Below are positions 1 through 8,176 of a stretch of 64,000 nt of DNA, piece after piece. The DNA is from Schlegelella_A sp038318385 (GTDB lineage Bacteria > Pseudomonadota > Gammaproteobacteria > Burkholderiales > Burkholderiaceae_C): contig JBBQCD010000006.1 of the NCBI GenBank assembly GCA_038318385.1, positions 39,998 through 103,997 on the forward strand. The letters are read 5' to 3'. The position numbers and the translations under genes are program-made. How positions within the stretch are numbered: position 1 is the first letter of the stretch; each line of letters starts with the position of its first letter. Under the pieces are notes generated by a model that saw nothing but the letters and a program-made list of their open reading frames with translations, was not told the origin of the DNA and searched no databases.

Positions 1-464
1 GAGACATCGCCGAAAGGCGCGGCGCGATGAATCGCGCTGGTCGCGATCGCGATCGTGTCCTTGGCCTGGCGTGGCTCGCGCAACACGAGGATGCGGCGCA
101 CGCTGCCGTCGCCGTTGAGTTCCACCTCGAGCACCGGAATTGCCAGCAGCGCGTCGGGCACGGTTCCGGTGTAGCTGCGCTCGGGGTTCGCGGCCACCAG
201 GCGCTCGGCGGCCTGCTGGCGCACGTCGATCCAGTTGCGGGAGACGCGCGGCGGCGGCAAGGCCTGTTTGCCAGGGGCCGCGGCCGCCGTCTGCGGCGCC
301 GTCGGCATCCCCGGCGGGGGCGGCGAGGCGATCGGCACCGGAGTCGGTGCCCGCGGCGCTTCGAGCGGGCTCGAGCAACCCGATAGCCAGGTCGCCAGCA
401 GCATGCTCCCCATCACGCGGAGATCGCGGCGGCGCCGGGGAAAGCGAATGTCAATGGAGGGCAC
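1..464 (-). CDS. Lipoprotein with TonB-C-like domain (partial, 3' end outside window)
   Basis: The frame starts with GTG at 464, inside the last codons of uvrC, and runs off the left edge, so only about 154 N-terminal residues are visible. A basic n-region (four consecutive Arg), a hydrophobic stretch and the lipobox LSGC with Cys30 indicate a lipoprotein signal. A Pro/Ala-rich linker follows. The visible end contains AIPVLEVELNGDGSVRRI and a following RAAPFGDV segment, which resembles the TonB C-terminal-like fold of small envelope proteins in Burkholderiales. The function is unknown, and an envelope anchor role is inference. ATG codons at in-frame codons 18 and 21 are alternative starts but would leave a very short signal. 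The 14-nt overlap with uvrC suggests translational coupling. Confidence 0.7.
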   Translation of the reverse strand, partial: MPSIDIRFPRRRRDLRVMGSMLLATWLSGCSSPLEAPRAPTPVPIASPPPPGMPTAPQTAAAAPGKQALPPPRVSRNWIDVRQQAAERLVAANPERSYTGTVPDALLAIPVLEVELNGDGSVRRILVLREPRQAKDTIAIATSAIHRAAPFGDV

Positions 465-2478
465 GGTAGATCTCCTCGGCGAGTTCCTTCGAGATGCCGT
501 CGACCGTCATCAGGTCGGCGACGCTGGCGTGCCCGACGCCGCGCACGCCGCCGAACCGCTGCAGGAGTTTCGCCCGCTTCTTCGGTCCGACGCCGGCGAT
601 GTCCTCGAGGCGGCTGCCCCCGGTGCGCACACTGGCACGGCGGGCCCGCATTCCGGTGATGGCGAAACGGTGCGCCTCGTCGCGGATCTGGGCGACGAGC
701 ATCAGGGCGGCGGAGTCGCGGCCGAGCGCGACCTTCGGACGCCCATCGGCGAACACCAGTTCCTCCAGCCCGACGCGGCGGCCCTCGCCCTTCTCCACGC
801 CGACGATCTTGCCGAGGTCGATGCCGAGTTCGCCGAAGACTTCGCGCGCAACCCCGACCTGACCGCGGCCGCCATCGACGAGGACCAGGTCCGGCAGCCG
901 TGCTTCGCCGCGGCTCGCCGCCTCGACCAGCTTCGAATACCGCCGCACCAGCACCTGTCGCATCGCCGCGTAGTCGTCGCCCGGCGTGATGCCGTCGATG
1001 TTGTAGCGCCGGTACTGGGCGCTCTGCATCTTGTGGGCCTCGAAGACCACACATGAGGCCTGGGTCGATTCGCCGCCGGTGTGGCTGATGTCGAAACACT
1101 CGATCCGCAAAGCGTGCAGGTCCTCGATCTCGAGATCGAGCGCATCGACCAGGGCGTGCGTGCGGGCCTGCTGCGAGCCTTCTTCCGCCAGCAGCTGGGC
1201 CAGCCGGATCTGCGCACCCTGCTCGCACATGTCGAGCCAGGCCCGCCGCGGTCCGCGCGGCTGGTGCTGGGCGGTGACGCGGCTCCCCGCCTGCGCCGAC
1301 AGCGCGTCCAGCAGGGTTCGGTCGACCGGATGGCTCAGCACCAGCAGCCGCGGCACGCCACCCTGCAGGTAGTGCTGGCCGATGAAAGCTTCCAGCACCC
1401 GGACTTCGGGCGGTCGCGCAGTCACGCGGTCATCGCCCCCGCCATCAGTCCCCCCATCTTCAGCCACGGTCATCGCATCCTCATCGGCCGCCATCGTCAT
1501 CGCGTCCTCGACATGGGTCGGGAAGAAGGGCCGGTCGCCGAGGTGGCGGCCGCCGCGGACCATCGCCAGGTTGACGCAGGCGCGACCGCCTTCGACGCGC
1601 ACCGCGAGAATGTCGGCATCCTTCGTCGCCGTGCCGGTGTTGTCCTCCACGGCCTGCTGATGCAGCACGCGGGAGAGCGCGCCGAGCTGATTGCGGATCT
1701 CCGCCGCCTGCTCGAATTCCAGGGCCTCGGCGCGCGCCATCATCTCGGCCTGCAGCGCGTCCATCAGTTCCTGCTGGTCGCCGTCGAGGAAGCGCTCGGC
1801 ATTGGCGACGTCGCGGGCATAGGCCGCCGGCTCGATCAGCCCGACGCAGGGGCCCGAGCAGCGCTTGATCTGGTAGAGCAGACACGGACGGGTGCGGTTG
1901 GCGAAGACGGTGTCCTCGCAGCTGCGCAGGTGGAACACCTTCTGCAGCAGCTGGATCGACTCCTTTACGGCCCAGGCGCTCGGGAACGGGCCGAAGTAGC
2001 GGTGGCGCTGGTCGACGGAGCCGCGGTAGTAGGCCACGCGCGGAAAATCCGCCGCCGTCGGCGCGACCGCCGGGGAGCCGGCGCGGGCGCCGGTGATCTT
2101 CAGGTAGGGATAGGTCTTGTCGTCGCGAAACAGGATGTTGAAGCGCGGAACGAGCGACTTGATGAGGTTGTTCTCGAGCAGCAGCGCCTCGGCTTCGGAA
2201 CGCACCACCGTGGTCTCGACGCGTGCGATCTTCGCAACCATGTGGCCGATGCGGACCAGCTCGGCGGCACTGTGGCTCTTCTGGAAATAGCTCGAGACCC
2301 GTTTCTTCAGGTCGCGCGCCTTGCCGACGTAGAGGACGCCGCCGTCGGCGTCGAAATAGCGGTACACGCCGGGCAGGTTCGGCAGCGCGGCGACATCGGC
2401 GAGCAGCTGCTCGCGCGCCGCTTCGGCCGCCGCTGGCGCAGCGCGGACGGGTTCGAGGTTCTCGGCAGGCTCCGGCAT
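451..2478 (-). CDS. uvrC: Excinuclease ABC subunit C
   Basis: UvrC makes both incisions during nucleotide excision repair after UvrAB mark the lesion. The 675-residue product has an N-terminal GIY-YIG nuclease (GVYRYF followed by VLYVGKA, residues about 35-60), a UVR motif (FEQAAEIRNQL), an RNase H-like C-terminal nuclease starting near ECFDISHTGG, and tandem helix-hairpin-helix motifs (LEDIAGVGPKKRAKLL) at the end. The start MPEPAEN at 2478 was chosen because upstream residues are low-complexity and not family-like. Between the UVR motif and the second nuclease is an acidic DAMT-repeat insert not typical of the family. In many proteobacteria pgsA follows uvrC; here a lipoprotein gene does, overlapping by 14 nt. 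Confidence 0.97.
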   Translation of the reverse strand: MPEPAENLEPVRAAPAAAEAAREQLLADVAALPNLPGVYRYFDADGGVLYVGKARDLKKRVSSYFQKSHSAAELVRIGHMVAKIARVETTVVRSEAEALLLENNLIKSLVPRFNILFRDDKTYPYLKITGARAGSPAVAPTAADFPRVAYYRGSVDQRHRYFGPFPSAWAVKESIQLLQKVFHLRSCEDTVFANRTRPCLLYQIKRCSGPCVGLIEPAAYARDVANAERFLDGDQQELMDALQAEMMARAEALEFEQAAEIRNQLGALSRVLHQQAVEDNTGTATKDADILAVRVEGGRACVNLAMVRGGRHLGDRPFFPTHVEDAMTMAADEDAMTVAEDGGTDGGGDDRVTARPPEVRVLEAFIGQHYLQGGVPRLLVLSHPVDRTLLDALSAQAGSRVTAQHQPRGPRRAWLDMCEQGAQIRLAQLLAEEGSQQARTHALVDALDLEIEDLHALRIECFDISHTGGESTQASCVVFEAHKMQSAQYRRYNIDGITPGDDYAAMRQVLVRRYSKLVEAASRGEARLPDLVLVDGGRGQVGVAREVFGELGIDLGKIVGVEKGEGRRVGLEELVFADGRPKVALGRDSAALMLVAQIRDEAHRFAITGMRARRASVRTGGSRLEDIAGVGPKKRAKLLQRFGGVRGVGHASVADLMTVDGISKELAEEIYRALH
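1425..1512 (-). repeat. Acidic DAMT repeat insert within uvrC
   Basis: Two close copies of a gtcatcgc(a/g)tcctc unit at about 1469-1482 and 1497-1509, with a partial third near 1428, encode EDAMTM..EDAMTVAEDGG followed by a Gly/Asp-rich tract. It reads as a short in-frame tandem duplication in a surface loop of UvrC. Confidence 0.55.
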
Positions 2479-2536
2479 GTTGCGAAGATTGTGCCGTCCG
2501 TTCGAATCGGTGGCTGACGCTTCGATAATCACGGCG

Positions 2537-3607
2537 ATGCGCTGGGACCTCTTCTGTCGCGTCGTCGACAACCATGGCGACGTCGGCTTCGCCTGGCGCC
2601 TCGCGGGCGACCTCGCGTCGCGTGGCGAGCGTGTCCGCTTCTGGATCGACGACGCCTCCTCGCTCGTCTGGCTCGCCCCGCGCGGTGTGCCCGGGGTCGA
2701 TGTCGGACGCTGGGACGAAGCGGCATTCGCCCGGCCTGTTGCCGACGTCGTCGTCGAAACCTTCGGGTGCGGCCTGCCCGATGCTGTGGCCGCGACGATG
2801 GCAGCGCAGTCGCGGCCGCCGGTCTGGATCGACATCGAGTACCTCAGCGCTGAGACGTATGTCGAGCGCAGCCACGGCCTGCCGTCGCCGCAGCAGCTCG
2901 GCAGCGGCGCCGGCCTCACCCGCTGGTTCTTCTACCCGGGCTACGGCGCCGGCACCGGCGGACTGTTGCGCGATCCCTCTCCGACCGCGCCGACATTCCC
3001 CGATCGGGACCCCCGGTGGCTGACTGCAACCGGAATCGGCAGCACGGACGTCGACATGGCGGCCCGGCGGGTGAGTCTCTTCTGCTACGACGCCGTCCGT
3101 CTGGAGGACTTGCTCGACACGCTCGCCGTCAAGCCGACGCTGCTGCTCGCGACCGCGGGCCTGGCCGCTCGTCAGGTCCAGCGGGCGCTCGGACCGGGAA
3201 TGGGTCGCGGCCAATTGCGGGCGGTGATGCTTCCCCTCCTCGAGCAGGTGGCCTACGACGAGATGCTGCGCGCTTGCGACATCAACTTCGTCCGGGGCGA
3301 GGATTCCTGGGTCCAGGCCCAGCACGCCGGCGTCCCGTTCGTCTGGCAGATATATCCGCAAGCCGAAGGCGCCCATGTCGTCAAGCTGCAGGCGTACCTC
3401 GATCGCTTCCTGCAGGCGGCGCCACCCTCTGTGGATGCCGAGGTCAGGCGAGTCTTCGAAGCCTGGAACGGTCTGGCGCCCTGGGCCGGCCTGCCGGCAA
3501 CGGGTCCGTGGAGTGCGCACTGCGCGGCCTGGCGCGACCGTCTGGCGTTGCAGTCCGACCTGACGACGCAACTGCTGCAATTCGCAGCCGCGAGAATGCT
3601 AAAATGA
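2537..3607 (+). CDS. earP: EF-P arginine rhamnosyltransferase EarP
   Basis: EarP transfers rhamnose from dTDP-beta-L-rhamnose to Arg32 of elongation factor P, which allows EF-P to rescue ribosomes at polyproline. The 356-residue product begins MRWDLFCRVVDNHGDVGF. Asp11 and Asp15 match the catalytic aspartates described for the family, and the nucleotide-sugar end carries NFVRGEDSW with Glu255 in the position of the essential glutamate. Thr/Leu-rich GT-B halves and the length fit the family. The ATG at 2537 was chosen because the 20 upstream in-frame residues precede the conserved start. It lies 91 bp upstream of efp, its substrate gene, and is divergent from uvrC. No dTDP-rhamnose synthesis genes are visible here. 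Confidence 0.96.
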   Translation: MRWDLFCRVVDNHGDVGFAWRLAGDLASRGERVRFWIDDASSLVWLAPRGVPGVDVGRWDEAAFARPVADVVVETFGCGLPDAVAATMAAQSRPPVWIDIEYLSAETYVERSHGLPSPQQLGSGAGLTRWFFYPGYGAGTGGLLRDPSPTAPTFPDRDPRWLTATGIGSTDVDMAARRVSLFCYDAVRLEDLLDTLAVKPTLLLATAGLAARQVQRALGPGMGRGQLRAVMLPLLEQVAYDEMLRACDINFVRGEDSWVQAQHAGVPFVWQIYPQAEGAHVVKLQAYLDRFLQAAPPSVDAEVRRVFEAWNGLAPWAGLPATGPWSAHCAAWRDRLALQSDLTTQLLQFAAARMLK

Positions 3608-3698
3608 AAGACTTTGTCAGCGGCATACAGACGCGCGCCACCGCGCCGCCAACGCCGACCGTTGTGTCCTCCGGGACGCCCCCAATGGAACCATCGTC

Positions 3699-4253
3699 AT
3701 GAAGATCGCCCAGGAAATCCGCGCCGGAAACGTCATCATGCAAGGCAAGGACCCGATGGTCGTGCTGCGCACCGAATACAGCCGCGGCGGCCGCAATTCG
3801 GCCACCGTCCGGATGAAGTTGAAGAGCCTGCTGTCGAACTCGGGCACCGAGGTCGTCTTCAAGGCCGACGACAAGATGGACCAGGTCATCCTCGACAAGA
3901 AGGAGTGCACCTACTCCTACTTCGCCGATCCGATGTACGCCTTCATGGACGCCGACTACAACCAGTTCGAGGTCGAGTCGGAGAACATGGGCGACGCGAT
4001 CCAGTACCTCGAAGACGCCATGCCGGTCGAGGTGGTCTTCTACGAAGGCAAGGCGATCTCCGTCGAACTGCCGACCAGCCTCGTGCGCGAGGTTGCCGAG
4101 ACCGAGCCGGCCGTCAAGGGTGATACCTCCGGGAAGGTGCTGAAGAACGCGAAGCTCAAGACCGGTTTCGAGATTTCCGTGCCGCTCTTCGTGACCACCG
4201 GCGACCGCATCGAGATCGACACCCGCACCCACGAATACCGCAAGCGCGTCTAG
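3699..4253 (+). CDS. efp: Elongation factor P (Arg32 type)
   Basis: EF-P binds between the P and E sites and stimulates peptide-bond formation at consecutive prolines. The 184-residue product has the three OB/KOW-like domains and full family length. The tip loop of domain I reads YSRGGRNSA with Arg32 at the modification site, not the Lys of the EpmABC type. This agrees with the adjacent earP. The C-terminal SVPLFVTTGDRIEIDT signature is intact. A weak stem followed by TTCTTC downstream may terminate the transcript. Confidence 0.98.
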   Translation: MKIAQEIRAGNVIMQGKDPMVVLRTEYSRGGRNSATVRMKLKSLLSNSGTEVVFKADDKMDQVILDKKECTYSYFADPMYAFMDADYNQFEVESENMGDAIQYLEDAMPVEVVFYEGKAISVELPTSLVREVAETEPAVKGDTSGKVLKNAKLKTGFEISVPLFVTTGDRIEIDTRTHEYRKRV

Positions 4254-4271
4254 CGCTCGCCCGCTTCGCCC

Positions 4272-4296
4272 CGGGTGCCGTCGGCGCCCGTTCTTC
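4272..4296 (+). terminator. Possible terminator after efp
   Basis: CGGGTGCC (4272-4279) pairs with GGCGCCCG (4283-4290), with one G-T wobble and a three-base loop, and is followed by TTCTTC. It sits 19 bp after the efp stop. The stem is short and the T-run imperfect. Confidence 0.45.
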
Positions 4297-4310
4297 GGCA
4301 TCATCGCGGC

Positions 4311-5264
4311 ATGGCGTTCGACTTCTCCACGGTCGTCGCGCCGTTCAGGATGCAGCCGGGCCTGCGGCGGATCGCGCCCGGCGAGCTGCAACTCACCCCC
4401 AACCATCGAGGCGACCGCGCACTCGTCGAGAAGCTTGACGTGCTGCTCGAGCATGCCGCCGAGTCGCTGGTGGCGGTGCCGGACTTCGACGCCGCACCCG
4501 CGCTGGCTGCATTCGTCGCGCACGCCGCCGAGGAGCACCCGGCGGCGCTGGTGGCTTCGGCCGGAGCGCTCTCTGCACCGCTGCTGGGCTGGTCGATCCG
4601 CGACGACCGGCTGGTCGGCACGGGCCCCGCCGAGATCGGCGCTTGCCTCGAACGCCTTCCGGGTGCCTGGCGCCACGCCGGCCTGCTGAGTCTGGCCTTC
4701 GCCGAGGATTTCGCCATCCTCGAGGGTGAATCGGGACGGATCCCCTGGCTTGCCGTGTGCCTGCCGTCGAGCTGGGCGCCCGAGGAAAAAGTCGGGCGGC
4801 CTTTCGCCGAGGTCCATGCACCGGTGGCCGACAACGCCGCGTTGCTCGTCGCCGCTTCGCACCTGACGCGGCTGGTCACCGGTGAGGAACGCTGGGAACG
4901 TTTCGTCTGGACCCTCACCGACGACGCGCGCCTCTCGCGCCATCCGCGGCGTGCTCGCCCTCCTCGCTGGAACGAGCAGGCCGATCCGGAGCGCCTGGGC
5001 GCGATGGCCTATCTGCGCACCGAGCGCCAGACCTTCATCCCGCTGGCGGCCTTGCGTCAGGCCGTGTTCACCATCCACGTCGAGGTCTGCCCCCTCCCGG
5101 AGGCCGCGAGGGACCCCGCCGATGCGCGCAGGCTGCACGCGGCCCTGGCCAGCATGACGCCCGCGGTCCTTGCCTATCGGGGGCTCGACGTCGTCCGAGA
5201 CCGGCTGCTGGCGTGGCTCGCGGTGCGCGGGCACCTCGATGGGGGCGGCGATCGCCGTGACTGA
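4311..5264 (+). CDS. Heme-dependent oxidative N-demethylase-like protein (DUF3445)
   Basis: The 317-residue product matches the DUF3445 family, now named heme-dependent oxidative N-demethylase-like. This rests on family recall of segments such as the N-terminal PFRMQPGL, a central WSIRDDRLVGTGPAEI, and a late AYLRTERQTFIPL block. Characterised members bind heme and oxidatively remove N-methyl groups from small amines; the substrate here is unknown. The ATG at 4311 begins MAFDFSTVV. No signal peptide or membrane segment is seen, so it is cytoplasmic. Its last 8 nt overlap the GTG start of mnmC, so the two are probably translated together. Confidence 0.8.
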   Translation: MAFDFSTVVAPFRMQPGLRRIAPGELQLTPNHRGDRALVEKLDVLLEHAAESLVAVPDFDAAPALAAFVAHAAEEHPAALVASAGALSAPLLGWSIRDDRLVGTGPAEIGACLERLPGAWRHAGLLSLAFAEDFAILEGESGRIPWLAVCLPSSWAPEEKVGRPFAEVHAPVADNAALLVAASHLTRLVTGEERWERFVWTLTDDARLSRHPRRARPPRWNEQADPERLGAMAYLRTERQTFIPLAALRQAVFTIHVEVCPLPEAARDPADARRLHAALASMTPAVLAYRGLDVVRDRLLAWLAVRGHLDGGGDRRD

Positions 5265-7137
5265 AGGATCCCTGGCGGCACGCTGGAGGTCTCGCGAGCG
5301 CTTCGTCGTGCTTGCGACGGGACCAGGGTCGGCCGCGCGCTTTCTCGACGCCTGGAGGCGCTGGAAAGGCGATCCTTGCCGGTGCACGCGGCTGCACTGG
5401 ATCGCGCTCGACCCGGATCGAATCGAAGGGGACACCGATCCCTGCGCATTCGCGCTCGCTGCAGCCTGGCCGCTCGCGACTCGCAATCTGCACCGCCTGG
5501 GGCTGGAAGACGGTCGGGTGCAACTCCTCCTTGCATTCGGAGAACCGGCACCGTGGCTGCGCCAGCTCGTCGCCCGGGTCGATGTCTTTCTCGTCGGCGA
5601 GCCTCGTCACGGTGACGACTGGCTCGGCGCCGAACCCCGGATGGCCAAGTCACTCGCGCGGCTGGCGGAGCCCGGCGCTGCGCTGACGCTCTGTCGTCCC
5701 GGGCCGCGATCACTGGACGCACTGCGGGCGGTCGGCTTTCAGGTGAAGAGCGGGGTGGCGAACACCGAAGGGACTCACGTCGAAGGAGACCACGCCGACC
5801 GAAGCCACACCGAGGGTATCCACGCCGACTATCGCCCTGCCGTCTCTGCTCGCCTGCACATCGGACGGGATCGCTTTCACCCTGTCGCGAACCGCCAGGT
5901 GCTGGTGATCGGCGGCGGCCTGGCCGGGTGCGCGATGGCCTGGGCGCTGGCTGAATCCGGCTGGCGTTGCACGCTCTACGAAGGGCGGGCGGCGATCGCC
6001 GCCGCGGCCTCGGGGAACCCCGCGGGCCTCTTTCACGGCATCGTCAACGGTCAGGACGGCAGCCATGCGCGTCTCCACCGCGCAGCCGCGCTCGAGGTCC
6101 GGAGCGCGGTCGAGATGGCGCTCACCAAGCATGGAGTCTCAGGACAGATTCAGGGCCTGCTGCAACTCGCCGATCCTCCCCTCACGGTCCTGACGATGCG
6201 CGCATTGGCCACCCGCCTCGGACTGCCGTCGGGCTATGCGGAGGCTCTCGACGGCGACGCCGCCAGCGCGTGCGCCGGACTGGCGCTCGACAAGCCGGCC
6301 TGGTTCTATCCCGGTGGGGGCTGGATCGATCCGGCAGGGCTCGCCCGCTCCTTCGTCACACGCGCCGGGACGGCACTGCAGTTGCATTGCAACAGCCGAG
6401 TCGAGGCGATACGCCGCCGTGCCGACGCCTGGGAGCTCGTCGCAGCCGATGGCCGTGTCATCGACAGCGCACCGACCGTAGTCCTCGCGAACGCGGGTGA
6501 TGCGCTGCGTCTGCTCGGCGCCGACTGGCCGCTCGAGCCGGTACGCGGCCAGCTGAGCTGGCTGGATTCGTCGGCCGCCCATCCTTGGGCACTGCCGCGC
6601 CTCCCAGTGGCCGGCTCCGGCTATGTCGTGGCGACCACCGACGGCAGCCTCGTCTTCGGCGCGACCGCCGACCCGGGCGATCTCGAATCCGCCGTCCGCA
6701 GCGCCGACCACGCCCGCAACCTCGCGCAGCTGGCTCGACTTTCGCCGGCCTATTCGGCGGCGGGTCGCGCTGCGATCACGCCGGCCGCGCTGCAGGGCCG
6801 GACAGCCTGGCGGTGGACGAGCCGCGACCGATTGCCGCTGATCGGCGCGGTTCCCATCGACGAGTGTGGAGAGTTGGACTTGCGGGGGTCGGGGGGGATG
6901 GCGGCCGTGGCACGGACGCGGCACGCGGATCAGGTTCGTTACGTGGAACGCGCCCCGGGCCTTTTCGTCTTCACCGGGCTCGGATCGCGCGGGATCACCT
7001 GGTCGGCGCTCGGTGCCCGGATCCTGGCCGCGGCGATCACCGGCGATCCGGCGCCGGTCGAGGCCAGCCTGCTCGATGCCGTCGACCCGGCTCGGTTCGG
7101 CGTGCGGGCACTGCGCCGGCGCGCATCGAGCAGTTGA
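5257..7137 (+). CDS. mnmC: MnmC-like tRNA cmnm5s2U oxidoreductase with altered methyltransferase half
   Basis: MnmC normally converts cmnm5(s2)U34 in tRNA to nm5 with an FAD domain and then to mnm5 with an N-terminal methyltransferase. The C-terminal FAD half is convincing: the Rossmann GGGLAG (residues about 219-224), ASGNPAGL, and a closing FTGLGSRGITWS block. The N-terminal half begins directly at the region equivalent to LPARW, lacking about 45 residues. SAM motif I reads ATGPGSAARFL, without the usual Glu and GxGxG. The catalytic LDGFAPA motif is replaced by FLVGEPRHGDDW (residues 111-122). A His/Glu-rich linker (residues 169-192) joins the halves. GTG at 5257, overlapping the upstream stop, is preferred; ATG at 5239 is possible. 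Methyltransferase loss is inference. Confidence 0.85.
   Translation: MTEGSLAARWRSRERFVVLATGPGSAARFLDAWRRWKGDPCRCTRLHWIALDPDRIEGDTDPCAFALAAAWPLATRNLHRLGLEDGRVQLLLAFGEPAPWLRQLVARVDVFLVGEPRHGDDWLGAEPRMAKSLARLAEPGAALTLCRPGPRSLDALRAVGFQVKSGVANTEGTHVEGDHADRSHTEGIHADYRPAVSARLHIGRDRFHPVANRQVLVIGGGLAGCAMAWALAESGWRCTLYEGRAAIAAAASGNPAGLFHGIVNGQDGSHARLHRAAALEVRSAVEMALTKHGVSGQIQGLLQLADPPLTVLTMRALATRLGLPSGYAEALDGDAASACAGLALDKPAWFYPGGGWIDPAGLARSFVTRAGTALQLHCNSRVEAIRRRADAWELVAADGRVIDSAPTVVLANAGDALRLLGADWPLEPVRGQLSWLDSSAAHPWALPRLPVAGSGYVVATTDGSLVFGATADPGDLESAVRSADHARNLAQLARLSPAYSAAGRAAITPAALQGRTAWRWTSRDRLPLIGAVPIDECGELDLRGSGGMAAVARTRHADQVRYVERAPGLFVFTGLGSRGITWSALGARILAAAITGDPAPVEASLLDAVDPARFGVRALRRRASSS
5761..5832 (+). 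repeat. Degenerate His/Glu repeat in the mnmC linker
   Basis: The linker encodes TEGTHVEGD, ADRSHTEGI and HAD units, with a recurring cac-(n)-gaagg/gaggg pattern over about 70 bp. It looks like a decayed short tandem duplication between the two MnmC domains. Confidence 0.5.
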
Positions 7138-7143
7138 GGAGCT

Positions 7144-7338
7144 TCAGCGGACCGGGTCGGTCGTGACCGCGGGCCCGGGCGCGGGCGTCGAAGGATCTGC
7201 CGATGACCCTTCTGCGCCGGATTCGTCGGGTCCGGAGCCGGCCTTGCGCCCGGCCTTCTCGCGTTCCTTCTCTTCCTTCTTCTTCTTCTTGGCCAGCTCG
7301 CGCTGGCGCTTCTCGAACGAATAATTGGGTTTTGCCAC
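7144..7338 (-). CDS. Small lysine-rich conserved protein
   Basis: A 64-residue protein beginning MAKPNYSFEKRQRELAKK, then a run of Lys/Glu, then a Gly/Pro/Ala-rich tail. The N-terminal half is a pattern I recognise from short proteins annotated only as hypothetical in many beta- and gammaproteobacteria. The tail looks lineage-specific. It is probably helical and basic at the N-terminus; the function is unknown. It ends 6 bp from the mnmC stop in convergent orientation. Confidence 0.7.
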   Translation of the reverse strand: MAKPNYSFEKRQRELAKKKKKEEKEREKAGRKAGSGPDESGAEGSSADPSTPAPGPAVTTDPVR

Positions 7339-7417
7339 GAACCGTCCTTCCGGTGAATTTCGAAGATTGCGTCAATGGCCGAGGTTACGCGCTTTTGGGC
7401 GCGCCCTGGCCGGAGAG

Positions 7418-8077
7418 TCAGAAAGTCAGCGTCCGCACGCCGTCTTCCGTTCCGAGCAGGCAGACGCTGGCTCGATGGCGCGCGAAGATACCGACGCAGA
7501 CGACGCCGGGCCACTGGTTGATCTCGCTCTCGAGCGCCGCGGGCTCGAAGATGGCCAAGCCCTTGACGTCGATGAGATGACAGCCGTTGTCGGTGACGGC
7601 GCCGGCGCGCAGCACCGGCTCGCCGCCGAGCCGGCGCAAACGCCGCGCGACCTGAGCCGCCGCCATCGGAATCACCTCCACCGGCAACGCGAAGCGCCCG
7701 AGCGTGCGGACGAGCTTGGACCCGTCGGCGATGCAGACGAACCGCTCGGCCAGGTCGGCCACGATCTTCTCGCGGGTCAGTGCGCCGCCACCCCCCTTGA
7801 TCATGCAGCCCTGGTGGTCGATCTCGTCGGCCCCGTCGACGTAGACCGGAATCGACTCGACCCGGTTGCTGTCGAGCACGACGATGCCATGGGCTCGCAG
7901 CCGCGCGGTGCTGGCCTCGCTGCTGGACACGGCGCCGGCGATCCGGTCCTTCATCGTCGCCAGCGCATCGATGAAACAGTTGACCGTCGAACCGGTGCCC
8001 ACGCCGATCACCGCCCCCGGCACGACGTGCTCGAGGGCCGCCTGGCCGACCAGGGCTTTCAATTCATCTTGGGTCAT
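7418..8077 (-). CDS. rpiA: Ribose-5-phosphate isomerase A
   Basis: RpiA interconverts ribose-5-phosphate and ribulose-5-phosphate in the non-oxidative pentose phosphate pathway. The 219-residue product has the phosphate-binding GVGTGSTVNCFIDAL near residue 26, the catalytic DGADEID block with DHQGCMIKGGGGALTREK, and a C-terminal NQWPGVVCVGIFA. The length is typical. It lies on the same strand as fumC, 99 bp downstream, and may be co-transcribed with it. Confidence 0.98.
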   Translation of the reverse strand: MTQDELKALVGQAALEHVVPGAVIGVGTGSTVNCFIDALATMKDRIAGAVSSSEASTARLRAHGIVVLDSNRVESIPVYVDGADEIDHQGCMIKGGGGALTREKIVADLAERFVCIADGSKLVRTLGRFALPVEVIPMAAAQVARRLRRLGGEPVLRAGAVTDNGCHLIDVKGLAIFEPAALESEINQWPGVVCVGIFARHRASVCLLGTEDGVRTLTF

Positions 8078-8176
8078 CTTGCGCAGTCTGGAGATGGGAC
8101 AGATGCCGCGAATTGTCGGTGACGTGGCCCGAGCACCGAGTCGCGCTACGCCACGCGCGCGACGTCTCTCGTGCAG

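Noticed and set aside
1481..3580. A 699-codon minus-strand open frame across uvrC and earP
   Set aside because: High GC content removes stop codons in shadow frames. Its translation is Arg/Pro-rich and matches neither of the real proteins.
8140..8163. A 7-bp GTCGCGC/GCGCGAC hairpin between fumC and rpiA
   Set aside because: The stem is short, the loop is 10 nt and there is no T-run.
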